NCBI RefSeq assembly: GCF_026151205.1
Contig: NC_087079.1
Location: 16,424,945-16,488,944, forward strand
Length of the DNA: 64,000 nt
From: Bolinopsis microptera
Lineage: Eukaryota; Ctenophora; Tentaculata; Lobata; Bolinopsidae
Direction: 5' to 3'
The notes under the pieces were generated by a model that was not told where the DNA came from, made no database searches, and saw nothing but the letters and a program-made list of their open reading frames with translations. Below, in pieces: positions 13,601-23,019 of this stretch. A program made the translations under genes and the position numbers. Position 1 is the first letter of the stretch, and every line of letters starts with the position of its first letter.

Positions 13601-16600
13601 AACCATTTCAATTTAGTATCTGGAGCCATTGGCATCATCAATACAGTCTCAGCAACATATTCTGACTGCATATAACTGTCTGTGACAATTTTAGAACAAC
13701 TTAGGAACAGATGTTTGGACCTATATTCTGGGGGCCCTGTTAAAAAATGGTATTTTTACAGGTGAAAAAAAAGTACACTTAAAAACCTAATAATTATTTT
13801 CAACTACCCAAGAAACATTTAAAGGGTTATTATGTACATATTTACAGCCCTAAACATGCTTAGAAGTAGTTTTAACACCTGTTTCTAAGTGCTCAAAAAA
13901 CGACCTATATTCTGGGGGCCATATACCCGTATCCAAAAGTTAACGTTCGGATATATTTGACTGTACCAACTTGATTTTGAACGGTGAAAATTCCTGAAAA
14001 TTAAATTCTCTATAAAAAAGGTTGTATTATATTATACCATTGTCGTGTATACAATTGGTTTAATACAACCTGTGAAAGCAAACGACACCACGTGATTAAC
14101 AAGGAGAATTACCTGATAAAGGTTAAAGTAGCCGGCCGTTTCACAAGTGTACGTCACGTCACCTTGTACCCCCAAACTCTTCTGGAGTCTTCCCACCTCG
14201 TTTAGAAGCTCCAACCTGGCACGTGTCAGACAAATTACAAACTAGCCGTTTTAAATTTACAAGTCATTTGGTTAAAAATTTTGATTACATGTAATAAATT
14301 AACTGACTTATTTGTGTGTTGCCCTTCGTGCCCGAGTGTTCTTGAATAAGCCTATAGTGTATAGTATACACTGTATACACTGTATACACTGTATACGGTC
14401 TATGTTATCATCTGGTTTTATATTACATTATCACCCCTTAATCTAACCAAATAATCCACTAACCTATGTGCTAGGATGTAGTTAACTCTGCCATACTTGC
14501 TGAAATCCTTGTCCGTCCCCAGACCTTCTTCTCCGTGACCCAACCTGGAATAATGTGATCAATAAATTATCACTTTGGTAAATAAATATTAAAAATATCA
14601 TCCAATATCTGACTACAACCAGACTTTCAGTTGCAATCGTTTAAAATAAAAATGCACTGTAGTCTCACGAAATCCACAAACATGAGTACAATGATTTCAT
14701 TGGCACGTTACTCACTGTGTTTAAATTGAAACATGCCCACGATTAAAACATACCGAAGAAGATGACGCTCGTCAATGTCCAAGTTGATGATTTTCTGGAA
14801 GAGCTGGTTAAGAGCCTGGTTACTGTGTGTTACTATCAGGGTCCGCTGGTTCGGGAAATTGTGGTAAATGTTGTTGATCACCTGCACTGCTACGTCCGTT
14901 TTTCCTGTACCTGAAAGAGGAATGGCCTTCAGAAAGACCAGATTTGTGCAAAGCGATTTACAAGAAATATTCAACAACGTTTGGCACAAATAAGTAAGAT
15001 TCTGAGACGATTCCTATAAAAAAATCATCAGACTACTCACCAGGAGGGCCAACAACCATTGTTAAACCAGGATTACAACCGGCCTTGATGGCCTCTATTT
15101 GTGTAGGAGTGAATCTGACGCTGTTCTCTTTGGGTTTGTTGTAAGGGTAAGGGCCGGGGTTGGGTAGGGTGTATGGGATCACCTCCAGGCCTGCTCCTTT
15201 TTCTGGGTATTGAGAAGTTTGTGAGTATATGATAGTTTATTGGAACAGTAAGTTGTTTGTATTGAGGTAGGATTCCAAGACTTGGAATTTCAAGACGGAA
15301 AAAATTTGAAACCGTGTGAATAAAAATACTTTAGAACGTAATTACAATCGGAAGATTAGCTAGTTCAACAAGCTGAAAGATAAAAACCAGGAAAGTGGAT
15401 TTTGAATGGTTTGATCTGTTCCTCGGGAGCTGCTTCACACTTAATCTCCATTCCTAAGAAGTTCTCCAGTAGGTGCTCCGCGTCCAAGAATGTATCATTG
15501 AAATCTATCGTCCTTAAAAGAATAGTAAGTTAATTGTTGTTAAACATTCATATCTGCAGTATGAATATGTTATACAGAATGTTTATAAACGAATGTCGTG
15601 ATTTCAAATGATCATGATTTGTAATGTTTAAAGAAACATTTATAATGTGATTAATTTCAATATTCAGTTTCATACTCAGTTTTATTAGGCATCTTAGAGT
15701 AGTGAGCTTCCCCCGGATCCCCATATCCCAGGAAGATGTCATGAAGCCAGGCAGGAACCACACATTCCGTATTTATCATGTCCCGGATAGTCTCCAACAC
15801 TGCCTTGAAGTTGTTCTCCTTGGGCTTTCGTCTCATTATCAAGTTGAAGGTTTCGTATACATCTTCTGATCCTTTTATCGTCTTTTCCATGTCAAACTGG
15901 AAACAGAGATCGATTAAATTACAGGCAGAGTAACAGATTTTTCGCATAATTTCTCTTGTAGAGAATTTGATGGTCAACGCAAATTGAAATCAGATAAACA
16001 CACTTGAAAGACATACCTGGTATTGGTTGACATCCAGATACAGTCTGACAGTCCTCATCCGCGTCTTGTAGTCAGGTTTCTCAAATCCCTCAGCTACCAC
16101 TCTCCCCTCCTCGTCCAGATACCCCTCCACCTCGCACCCTCTCAGATAGCGTAGCCTTACCTGTGGTGCTGTGTTATATTTGGTGGCATGGAAATATCAT
16201 ATTTCCCCCGAAAATCCTCTGTTTTCGTACGTTGCAAGGGTTTTGGGTTAGTATTTAAGAGTAACTGTTATTCAGAAGCTTCTAGAATATCAAATAAAAA
16301 TGTACCTGTTCTAGGAAGGGTTTTCTGGAGCTGTAAGTAGGTGAAGTAGACAAAGCATCGATAGTCAGAAGGAAACAAACGTCATGTTTTCTCAGCGAGT
16401 CCCATTCGGTGGCAATGTTCCGTCTGAAAATGTTCGTGTAAGAATTATAGAAGTCATTTAAAACACTGTCCCTGGCGTGTAAAACTGCACATTTGATTCG
16501 TAGGCTGGTATTTCGACTGTCATATCAAAGCTTCTCGCAGAACGTTCAATCTACTTGCCCACTAAAATCTATAAATACCCGGGGAAATTTGTACGTGAAT

Positions 16601-19600
16601 TTAGATCGCGCAAAAATTTGGACCACATAATCATGATTTTGTCGCCGCGCCGTACAAAACAGACGCCGAAAATTGCCACATTTGTCCCACTTACTACTAC
16701 GTGATGTCGTTGCTGTATATCATTTGGCTCAGAGTTAAAGAGAATCTCTAATCTTGGCAATAAAATAAGAAACACTAAAAACCTTAGATAATATACCTGA
16801 TATCAAGGTTGATTGTGGCATCAGCTCTGACTCGTGAAGGATGGTTCTTTCCCACGTGTGGTTTGGCGACCTAGCACAGTATTCTGTGAGTCTGCAACCC
16901 CCCGCGGAGGGGGTGCGTTTCAATGTGTTCAACAGAGTTCTTAAATTAATAAATAATAACACTGACTTTATTTAAAATAATCACATTCAACTTAAGAAAA
17001 TGCTGCGATCCTTCCAATATTGGTACAATGAGATTGGTTTGATTATCATACCTCTACGACAGTAAACTTTGCGACAGGCAGCGCCATTCGAGCCCATCCA
17101 GAGAATTGGGTCGACTGATCGGATGTTAGAAACGGGCACAATCTCAAAACTGCATCTTCTACGTCCTGAATAGAGACGAATTTTATAAATCCGCTCCTGT
17201 TAACTTTTATTTAATTCTTGCAAAGCAGAATTCGAGCAGTTAAACAACATACTTCTCAACTTCTGTTATTTGTTGGAAGTGATTATAAAAATTGGTTACA
17301 TTTTATTCCTACTTTACCTGTCTTATTTCGTACATAGTTTCCAATCTGAACAAGTTGAAGTTTCTCAGCAAATAATCGTGGAGCGTTAAAAACTGAAGGT
17401 TCAGTTTAGGTAGAGCCAAGCAGCCCTCACCGGAGAAAAACTCGTTTGGGACAACATTCTCGTCCCATAAAATCTGCAAATATTGGTTTGTTAAAATTAT
17501 AAAATGTTAAAACTATTTTAAACTTCACAGCTGTTGCATTCTTTAGAAAATGCTGAACTTGTTAAACCAAAATTCAGCAGGGGCGATTTCTTGCGAACTT
17601 TAGCTGTCGAACTAGAGTACGTGTCGAACTAAAGTACGTGAATATATTATTTATTCACAATGTATATTGTATACTACTTTTCTTGGGGATTATTTACTAT
17701 GAGAATTAAAATGTCCATTGAAGTCAGTATAATTAGAATTTAATCACCACCACTAAAACCAAGTGGTGGACTAATTAAAAACAGTGCGCTAACCTCCTCA
17801 GTAGGATAGAGGGGCATAGCATTAATCTCATCCATCTGGCTCATCCTAATTAACTAATTAATTAATTAACTTATTAAAAACGGTGCGCTAACCTCCTCAG
17901 TAGGATAGAGGGGCATAGCGTTAATCTCATCCATCTGGCTCATCCTAGTCTCATGGTAGGAAACAATCACCTCTAGGATAAAACTACTTTTGTGTTTTGC
18001 TTCCCCATACTGCGGTTAAGAGAAAATTCATTAATATTATATATTTGTTAACTTTATCAACAATATATGATATACATAATTTTGAGCATTATGTTGATCT
18101 CAACTGTTCTTAAAACCGTGCAGGGCAATGAAATAGCCACGTGCTCAGATTTAATCATGAAACACAGTCCAAAGCGTAGTGAGTGTAACCAATAAAGCGT
18201 AGTGAGTGTAACCAATAAAGCGTAGTGAGTGTAACCAATAAAGCGTAGTGAGTGTAAGCAATAAAGCGTAGTGAGTGTAACCAATAAAGCGTAGTGAGTG
18301 TAACCAATAAAGCGTAGTGAGTGTAACCAATAAAGCGTAGTGAGTGTAACCAATAAAGCGTAGTGAGTGTAACCAATAAAATGTCCTAACTACTCACAGG
18401 TTCTAAGAGGTTGAGATGGTGAGCTAGCTCGTGAAGTCTTCTGTTGTTCAGTGACCTGAGGTACCCAGTGAGACTGTCTCTAGAATCTACCTGACTGATG
18501 TTTGCTAACGCTAACTCCTCCAGCTCCTGCAAGTTAGTTATTTGGATGATTGCCAAAGTTTTTATTTGTTAACGTTTTTAAAATCAATATGTTTAAAACT
18601 GGTATTTGTGGCAATTTGTGGCAATATGGATTTAACTAATGGTGACGGCCACGGTAACAGCGTGAAATAGTTGTTTATTTTGTAGATTCTTTTAGCTGAA
18701 ATGTTTTGATTCGGAATATTTCACTTCTGCAGGGAACATTCATTAAACACCAAATAAAACAACAATTTCAATGAAGTTTCTACAAAATTAAACTTTCTTT
18801 CGTCTATCTTCTGCTTTTCACGATCACATCCCCTTCCTTTGCTTCCCCACGTTATTCTGGAACATATCCAAGAAATTACCAGCAGGAAGGTAATGACAGC
18901 AATAGTAGACATGGTTGGTCACACCTTTAGCCTTGCTGAATTCCTGAGACTTTGCATACCCGCACCCAACATGGGTCACTCCTTTCCACACCATGCGGGT
19001 AAACTTGGCCGTTGCCGTCTGATACACATGCTCCTTGTAGTTGTACAACTTCTCCTCCTTGTACCATTGTCGTGCCGCGTACAGTGCGATGCGCGAATAT
19101 TGTCGAATGTTGGCACCGTGGAAGGTATTTTTACCCGCGTTAGGCAAGATCTGGTTCTCTATCCACTCCAATCCGGCTAGTTTTCTGCATTGTTGTGTAG
19201 CTGAGTTTTCGAGATCTACGTCCCAGTTCAGTTTTCTTGCCCGGTGATTTTTGCGAAGATGGTTATGAAAATTCAATGACGTGCGCTTTGTGGCTGAGGG
19301 GTTTATTCTGCAAGAATGGCAGGACCAACGGCATGTCTTACTGATAGCCTTCTCAGCACACATTGTATTCAGATCATCTATATCATCTCCAAGCGACTCT
19401 ACTAGCTCATCACATGGTTTATCACCAATTTTGAACCTCGTTTGATCAATACAATATGCACTAAGTACTGTTGGAACGAACAGCAAACAAGTTACGAGAA
19501 ACAGCAGCATTTTTTGTGGTTGAAATATGAGTAAAGTAGGAATGGTTGGTACGAGATGTTTTTGACTTTGTTTTGTTTTAAAGTGCTGTTTGTTTTTGAA

Positions 19601-22154
19601 ATATGAACATTTGTTTAGACCACAGAAAATCACAAATTTCTCTGTAAACTTTACTGCAGAAAAGTGTCACGATATACCACATCCACCATCTTTTCAGTGT
19701 TCGCAATATAATTTCTTTATTGATTTCCAAAATTAACCCAGAATCTCCACTAAAGAACAAATGGAACAACAGTCATGTGGCTAGTTTTTACACAGTTACA
19801 AGAGCTAACCTTAAAGTGAGCGAAGCACTGTTTCTGTAAAGAGAGAACTTGATCGTAATGCTGGCTTAACATCTGAGTCTCTGTAAGCGGGTTCCCTTCT
19901 AGATCGTCTATTTCGAACCTTGAATTTTGGTAGATTACTTTAATGAACCTTGATTTACCGCAGCGATTTCCTACCCTCCAAGTGGGGATTACAAAAATTA
20001 GTTGAACATCGCACAGTAATCAATTCTATCAATGAAGACAAATATCTACATTACCAAACATGGATCTGCCATCACATTTGCATTGTAAAGATGCTCAAAT
20101 ACCGTTTTAACAAACGTACTTGGAGTAAAATTTGACCATCTTGAGAAGCTCACAAAACAGGTGCCCTTCCTGTTCTCGGTGCGCCAGAGTGCTTTGTGCA
20201 GAGCGCACTATGATGTGCGTGTCAAGGAGGAGAGTGTTGAAGAAGCGCCGTGTAGGCAGTTGCGCTTGGAGGTCTATACACAGCTCCAGAAATCTCTCCG
20301 CGAAATTTACCTGACATAATGATGAGGGTGACATTTTTTTAGATAATATGAGTTTGGAGATAATTTGATATTATCAAAACTGCACTGGTTTCGATTAGGC
20401 ATTATATATTATATAACCATGATAGGAATGACAGAAATCGCACTTGAATTTTAACACTTGATCTCACAAACCTCTTCCATCGTGATGAAGCCTTCAGCGG
20501 GGATCTCCTCGAGAACAGCAAAGTACTTGTGTATGAGTTTTTGAAGGAAATTGTAATCATTTTCGCGTAGTCCACGCTCGCGCGCACCCAGCTTCTGTTC
20601 CCTCTTTTGGAGGTTATTCCACCGTTTGTTTAGACGCGGATTCTTTTCTGAACAAAGGAATGTTTTGTAGTGAGCTGACTCGCTTCAGTTTTGTCGCTAA
20701 AGGATGCTCAAATTCTGTCAATATAGAAAAATGTCTTATCCGAGACTACTAAATTGCTATAACTGAAGCCAGCTTACCGAGTAGACTTTGAAGTTTGGAG
20801 GGGAGAATGCATCTCCAAATACCAAGACTAACTGTATGCTGAATATGTGTGCGTACAATGTCTTCTTCCTGGAAATAAAACATGTCAAATTGATTGCAAC
20901 TAGCATACATTTTATGATGATTATCAAAATATGCACATTCTATACAAACGTTGTTGAAATGGCATCCATCAACACGTCGTTGACATGGTATCTATCATTC
21001 GCATTTAACAACATGATTTATTTAAGCTACTTTAATCTCAAATTACACTCACCAAGCTGTTGTAACAGTGGATCAGGAATATCAGCAGTACAGTCTGCTC
21101 CTTGAGACTGAACTGATCGTTAAATTCCTTTATCGCCTCTTTTACAGCATGGAAAAACAGCGGTACCTAATTGGATATATTGAATATTAATTCAAGGTTG
21201 TTATAACGGTCAATTGACAAATATAAACAATTTATGATTTATAACATAAATATTTCTGTTAAAACCGTATTAATTTTATACAACCTATTCTGATTAACAG
21301 CAACATTCAACAACAGTTCAAGGATACAAATAAATAAAGTTAAATTATTTGGTAAATATAATATGGTAAAGATTGTACCTGGACTGGGTGATCACGAAAT
21401 ACTTTCCACACAGGGACCTTCTGCCTGAACTTCTCGTTGATTATCATCACTATACTCATGATGTATGCGGGTGATAGACGGCCAGGGTTGAAGTTAGGCC
21501 ACAGGTACAGTTCTAGGTACTGACTGAACTCTAACAACATGATTCGTCGGATGGGAAACCTGAGGTAAAAAAAATAAATGTTTGTAAAATAACAAAACAA
21601 TGCTTGTACAATAATTATACTGGGAATTTTCAATTGATAACTTATTTGTGATTTTTCTTATCCTGATAAATTCCCCAGATGTGTGCTCATCTTGAAGAAT
21701 AAGGATTCAAAAGTCAAGTCTGATTACTAGTTTTGGCACAAACCTGTGTCCAATTTCTTTGTAATAGATCCTTTCGATAATTTTTTCTGAAAATTTATTT
21801 TTAGGAAGTTTTGAATGTGGTGCCCAGTATTGATTAGCAAGGGTTGTTAGAACATCTCCATGGATTTCTTGAATAGTGGGAATAACTCCAACTCTTCGCT
21901 TCCCCTGGAAATAATTTTCATCAATATATCGTAATTTGAATAATTACTAACTGTAGCTGTTAGATCAATAATTTCTGATATTATCAACTTATTTCAAAAT
22001 GAATGAGAAAAGACAATTTTTTGAGAAAAGAAAATGAATTAATAATATAACACAAAATCATGGATGTGAACCTAACCTTGGAAACATCAGGCTGATTTTG
22101 TCCGTCTTTATTTGGGAAGTGCTTTGCACCGCCTGTGTGTACATTACTGTCCAT
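4689..22154 (-). CDS. AQR: Aquarius intron-binding spliceosomal RNA helicase (35 exons)
   Basis: Superfamily 1 RNA helicase of the intron-binding complex of the spliceosome, acting in the nucleus. Exons in coding order: 22154-22077, 21904-21744, 21559-21379, 21166-21053, 20868-20778, 20647-20472, 20310-20120, 19918-19810, 18526-18398, 18009-17893, 17473-17318, 17165-17052, 16870-16797, 16423-16306, 16160-16017, 15896-15676, 15512-15388, 15202-15041, 14910-14754, 14544-14464, 14215-14113, 12228-12090, 11594-11510, 11140-11012, 10876-10781, 10601-10483, 8804-8650, 8452-8335, 7474-7335, 7134-7005, 6880-6778, 6587-6422, 6186-6097, 5894-5747, 5011-4689. All joins are GT-AG and keep frame (4743 nt). 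Seen: N-terminal block with [23 protein letters not shown]; Walker [14 protein letters not shown] across exons 18/19; motif II region [42 protein letters not shown]; acidic tail with many E/D. About 95 residues longer than the human protein, as I recall its length, mostly in the tail. The start at 22154 is the likeliest ATG; an upstream in-frame ATG at 22244 gives unlike sequence. Identity is near certain; single exon edges could be off by a codon. Confidence 0.96.
5186..5708. mobile_element. G-run MITE, copy 1 (AQR last intron)
   Basis: Terminal inverted repeats begin with a G run followed by GTCCAAGGGGAACTTTGGGG and end with the complement. Flanked by a 7-bp target duplication TGGTTAG (5179-5185 and 5709-5715). 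The inside holds GGGGAACTTT-type blocks in both orientations and an (AATTTTGAAT)n-like run at 5507-5600. The second copy is at 7747-8236. No coding capacity. The G/C runs at the tips leave the true end and the superfamily uncertain. Confidence 0.85.
7446..7584. repeat. Source copy of exon-29 acceptor duplication
   Basis: Covers the first 29 nt of AQR exon 7474-7335, its 3' splice site and about 110 nt of upstream intron. A diverged copy lies at about 7635-7680 plus 8238-8309, split by 65 nt of other sequence and the MITE. Confidence 0.8.
7635..8309. repeat. Decoy copy of exon-29 acceptor, split by MITE
   Basis: Second copy of 7446-7584. It keeps the acceptor (TTTCACAG) and a readable exon start on the minus strand (GATACAACAGTGAGGAG) but runs into a stop soon after. 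It lies upstream of the real exon in transcript order, so it is a ready decoy 3' splice site. Confidence 0.75.
7747..8236. mobile_element. G-run MITE, copy 2 (AQR intron 28)
   Basis: Same element as at 5186-5708, same orientation and nearly the same sequence, but with a shorter internal AATTTTGAAT run. Flanked by TGTGTAG on both sides (7740-7746 and 8237-8243). It sits inside the second copy of a local duplication of the exon-29 acceptor region, so that duplication is older than the insertion. Confidence 0.85.
8877..8917. repeat. Short decamer array AGGTAGGCAG
   Basis: About four copies of a 10-bp unit in AQR intron 26, near the acceptor of exon 8804-8650. Confidence 0.8.
9099..10515 (-). 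repeat. 26-copy minisatellite made from an AQR exon end plus its splice donor
   Basis: Unit about 55 bp, some 60 bp (extra TTCCA or ATTAA), two collapsed. On the minus strand each unit reads CAG, then 28 nt of coding sequence ending TTTATTCGACTAG, then GTAGGTCTCCTATAGGG and TATTATA. The copy at 10483-10515 is the true end of AQR exon 10601-10483; the other 25 copies fill most of the following intron. Every unit therefore carries an intact 5' splice site (CTAG|GTAGGT) and an AG directly before the coding piece. Counted by eye: 26 occurrences of GACCTACCTAGTC. Confidence 0.95.
11221..11345. repeat. Dispersed repeat, copy in AQR intron 23
   Basis: About 115 nt (GGTCCCAAGTCCAGACGCCA within) that recurs inverted at 52490-52602. 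It directly follows a copy of the 37-nt Penelope-like terminal motif (11192-11220). Confidence 0.8.
11840..12076 (-). repeat. (ACTTT)n pentamer array beside an AQR splice donor
   Basis: About 40 nearly pure copies of AAAGT (ACTTT on the transcribed sense), perfect from about 11880 to 12076. It begins some 14 nt downstream of the donor of AQR exon 12228-12090, so it fills the start of intron 22. Confidence 0.95.
12277..13931. mobile_element. Non-autonomous DNA transposon with TA ends and repeated tips
   Basis: Left tip TACGGGTATATGGCCCCCAG at 12277; right tip is its complement ending at 13931. TA stands at both outer ends, as expected for a TA target. The core of the tip (GCCCCCAGAATATAGG) recurs at about 12660, 12685, 13370, and inverted at 13545 and 13720, so this may be a nest of several copies; 13363-13931 alone has both tips. 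No transposase frame. Lies in the large AQR intron 21. Confidence 0.75.
17771..17848 (-). repeat. Decoy duplicate of AQR exon 10 end with splice donor
   Basis: Copy of 17870-17947 (offset 99 nt) lying downstream of the real exon 18009-17893. It holds the last 55 nt of the exon (coding for [17 protein letters not shown]) with one silent-type change, the donor GAG|GTTAGC and about 20 nt of intron. TTAG before it could act as an acceptor. Confidence 0.9.
18171..18379 (-). repeat. 23-bp minisatellite in AQR intron 9
   Basis: Nine copies of AAAGCGTAGTGAGTGTAACC plus AAT, one with GCAAT. Ends about 18 nt from the donor of exon 18526-18398. Confidence 0.95.
18824..19510 (-). CDS. Secreted ShKT-CAP (SCP/TAPS) protein nested in AQR intron 8
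   Basis: Single-exon gene of 228 residues inside the AQR intron between exons 19918-19810 and 18526-18398, on the same strand. The ATG at 19510 is chosen because it starts a signal peptide ([18 protein letters not shown]); the frame opens earlier, to 19633, without a signal. Residues about 20-70 hold six cysteines ending CRWSCHSC, spaced like an ShKT module. Then comes a CAP domain: [41 protein letters not shown] and the closing [12 protein letters not shown]. The usual His of the HYTQVVW signature is replaced (AKFTRMVW), so the classical cation-binding site may be lost. Such proteins are extracellular, in venom, mucus or developmental secretions; the exact role here is unknown. ShKT ahead of CAP is the reverse of the common nematode order. 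No expression evidence is visible. Confidence 0.85.
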   Translation of the reverse strand: MLLFLVTCLLFVPTVLSAYCIDQTRFKIGDKPCDELVESLGDDIDDLNTMCAEKAISKTCRWSCHSCRINPSATKRTSLNFHNHLRKNHRARKLNWDVDLENSATQQCRKLAGLEWIENQILPNAGKNTFHGANIRQYSRIALYAARQWYKEEKLYNYKEHVYQTATAKFTRMVWKGVTHVGCGYAKSQEFSKAKGVTNHVYYCCHYLPAGNFLDMFQNNVGKQRKGM

Positions 22155-22589
22155 ACTTTTGGTGAAGACAATTGTTAAACTTTTTGAAGAAATAAGGTTG
22201 ATATAGCAGGTTTTTCGGCCACAAAAAGTATTTGAAATTATCATTTTAAGATGATTCTACAAGCTGTGAAATAGTGCAGTCCAGCACTCGTCTAAAATTA
22301 CTGATTGCGTGGTAATAGTGCAGCAAATTCAGTCTGTTAGCTACTCTGTTGATAGATTGAACGACAACAAGTGCGGGATGTAGGATCAGGGAATGGCAAA
22401 ATCTTTTGCAGGAGTCCTAGTCCATTCGTCTGGAATAATAGGGTTAAAATCACAGACAGCAAAACATAGAGACAAATATCCGAGCCACAATTACCAGTCT
22501 TCAATAAGTAGTCCAACTGTAACAAGTGCTTCTCCTAGCAGGAGAAGAAATATGGACGTCAAGAGAAATGGAAAGGTCCTTTTAACTTC

Positions 22590-22870
22590 ATGTTTCCCTA
22601 AGAATGAAGCAAGAACATTCTTTGACGTCAGGGTCACACATATTAATCGTGACCCAATAAGCCACTAAATAAGATCAACAGTGACCATGGGAAGGAAGAG
22701 TACTTCAGTTTGAGACAGGATCTTTTGTCCCACTAGTCATCACAACATCTGGAGTTGTGGGACCGCTCTGCACTGTGTTTGTAGATCGTATGTCTAAGAC
22801 GATGGCTGACCACGATTCAGGTTTAAGCTGCTACGAAGAACACTTATTGCACTGAGAGGAAACAGAGGAA
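22590..22870 (+). pseudogene. Non-LTR retrotransposon C-terminal remnant
   Basis: Two plus-strand frames in turn read FFDVRVTHINRDP and GSFVPLVITTSGVVGPLCTV, matching the conserved tail motifs of L1-like and related reverse transcriptases (DVRV.., GSF.PLV..T.GG.G). Stops and a frameshift between them mark it as dead. Lies about 450 nt upstream of the AQR start. Confidence 0.55.
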
Positions 22871-23019
22871 GATCAACAGCCCAGTATCCCGGACCGCATA
22901 CCAAATCCTTCAATCACATCCACTTCTTCAGCGGATAGTTGATCCACCTTTTAAAAGCAAGAGCCACTTTTCTCTGTTTGCTGTGAGGTGTCTCAGCTAT
23001 ATACTACATGGATTGGGTG

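Noticed and set aside
18057-18376. Repeat peptide [20 protein letters not shown]
   Set aside because: Translation of the 23-bp minisatellite.
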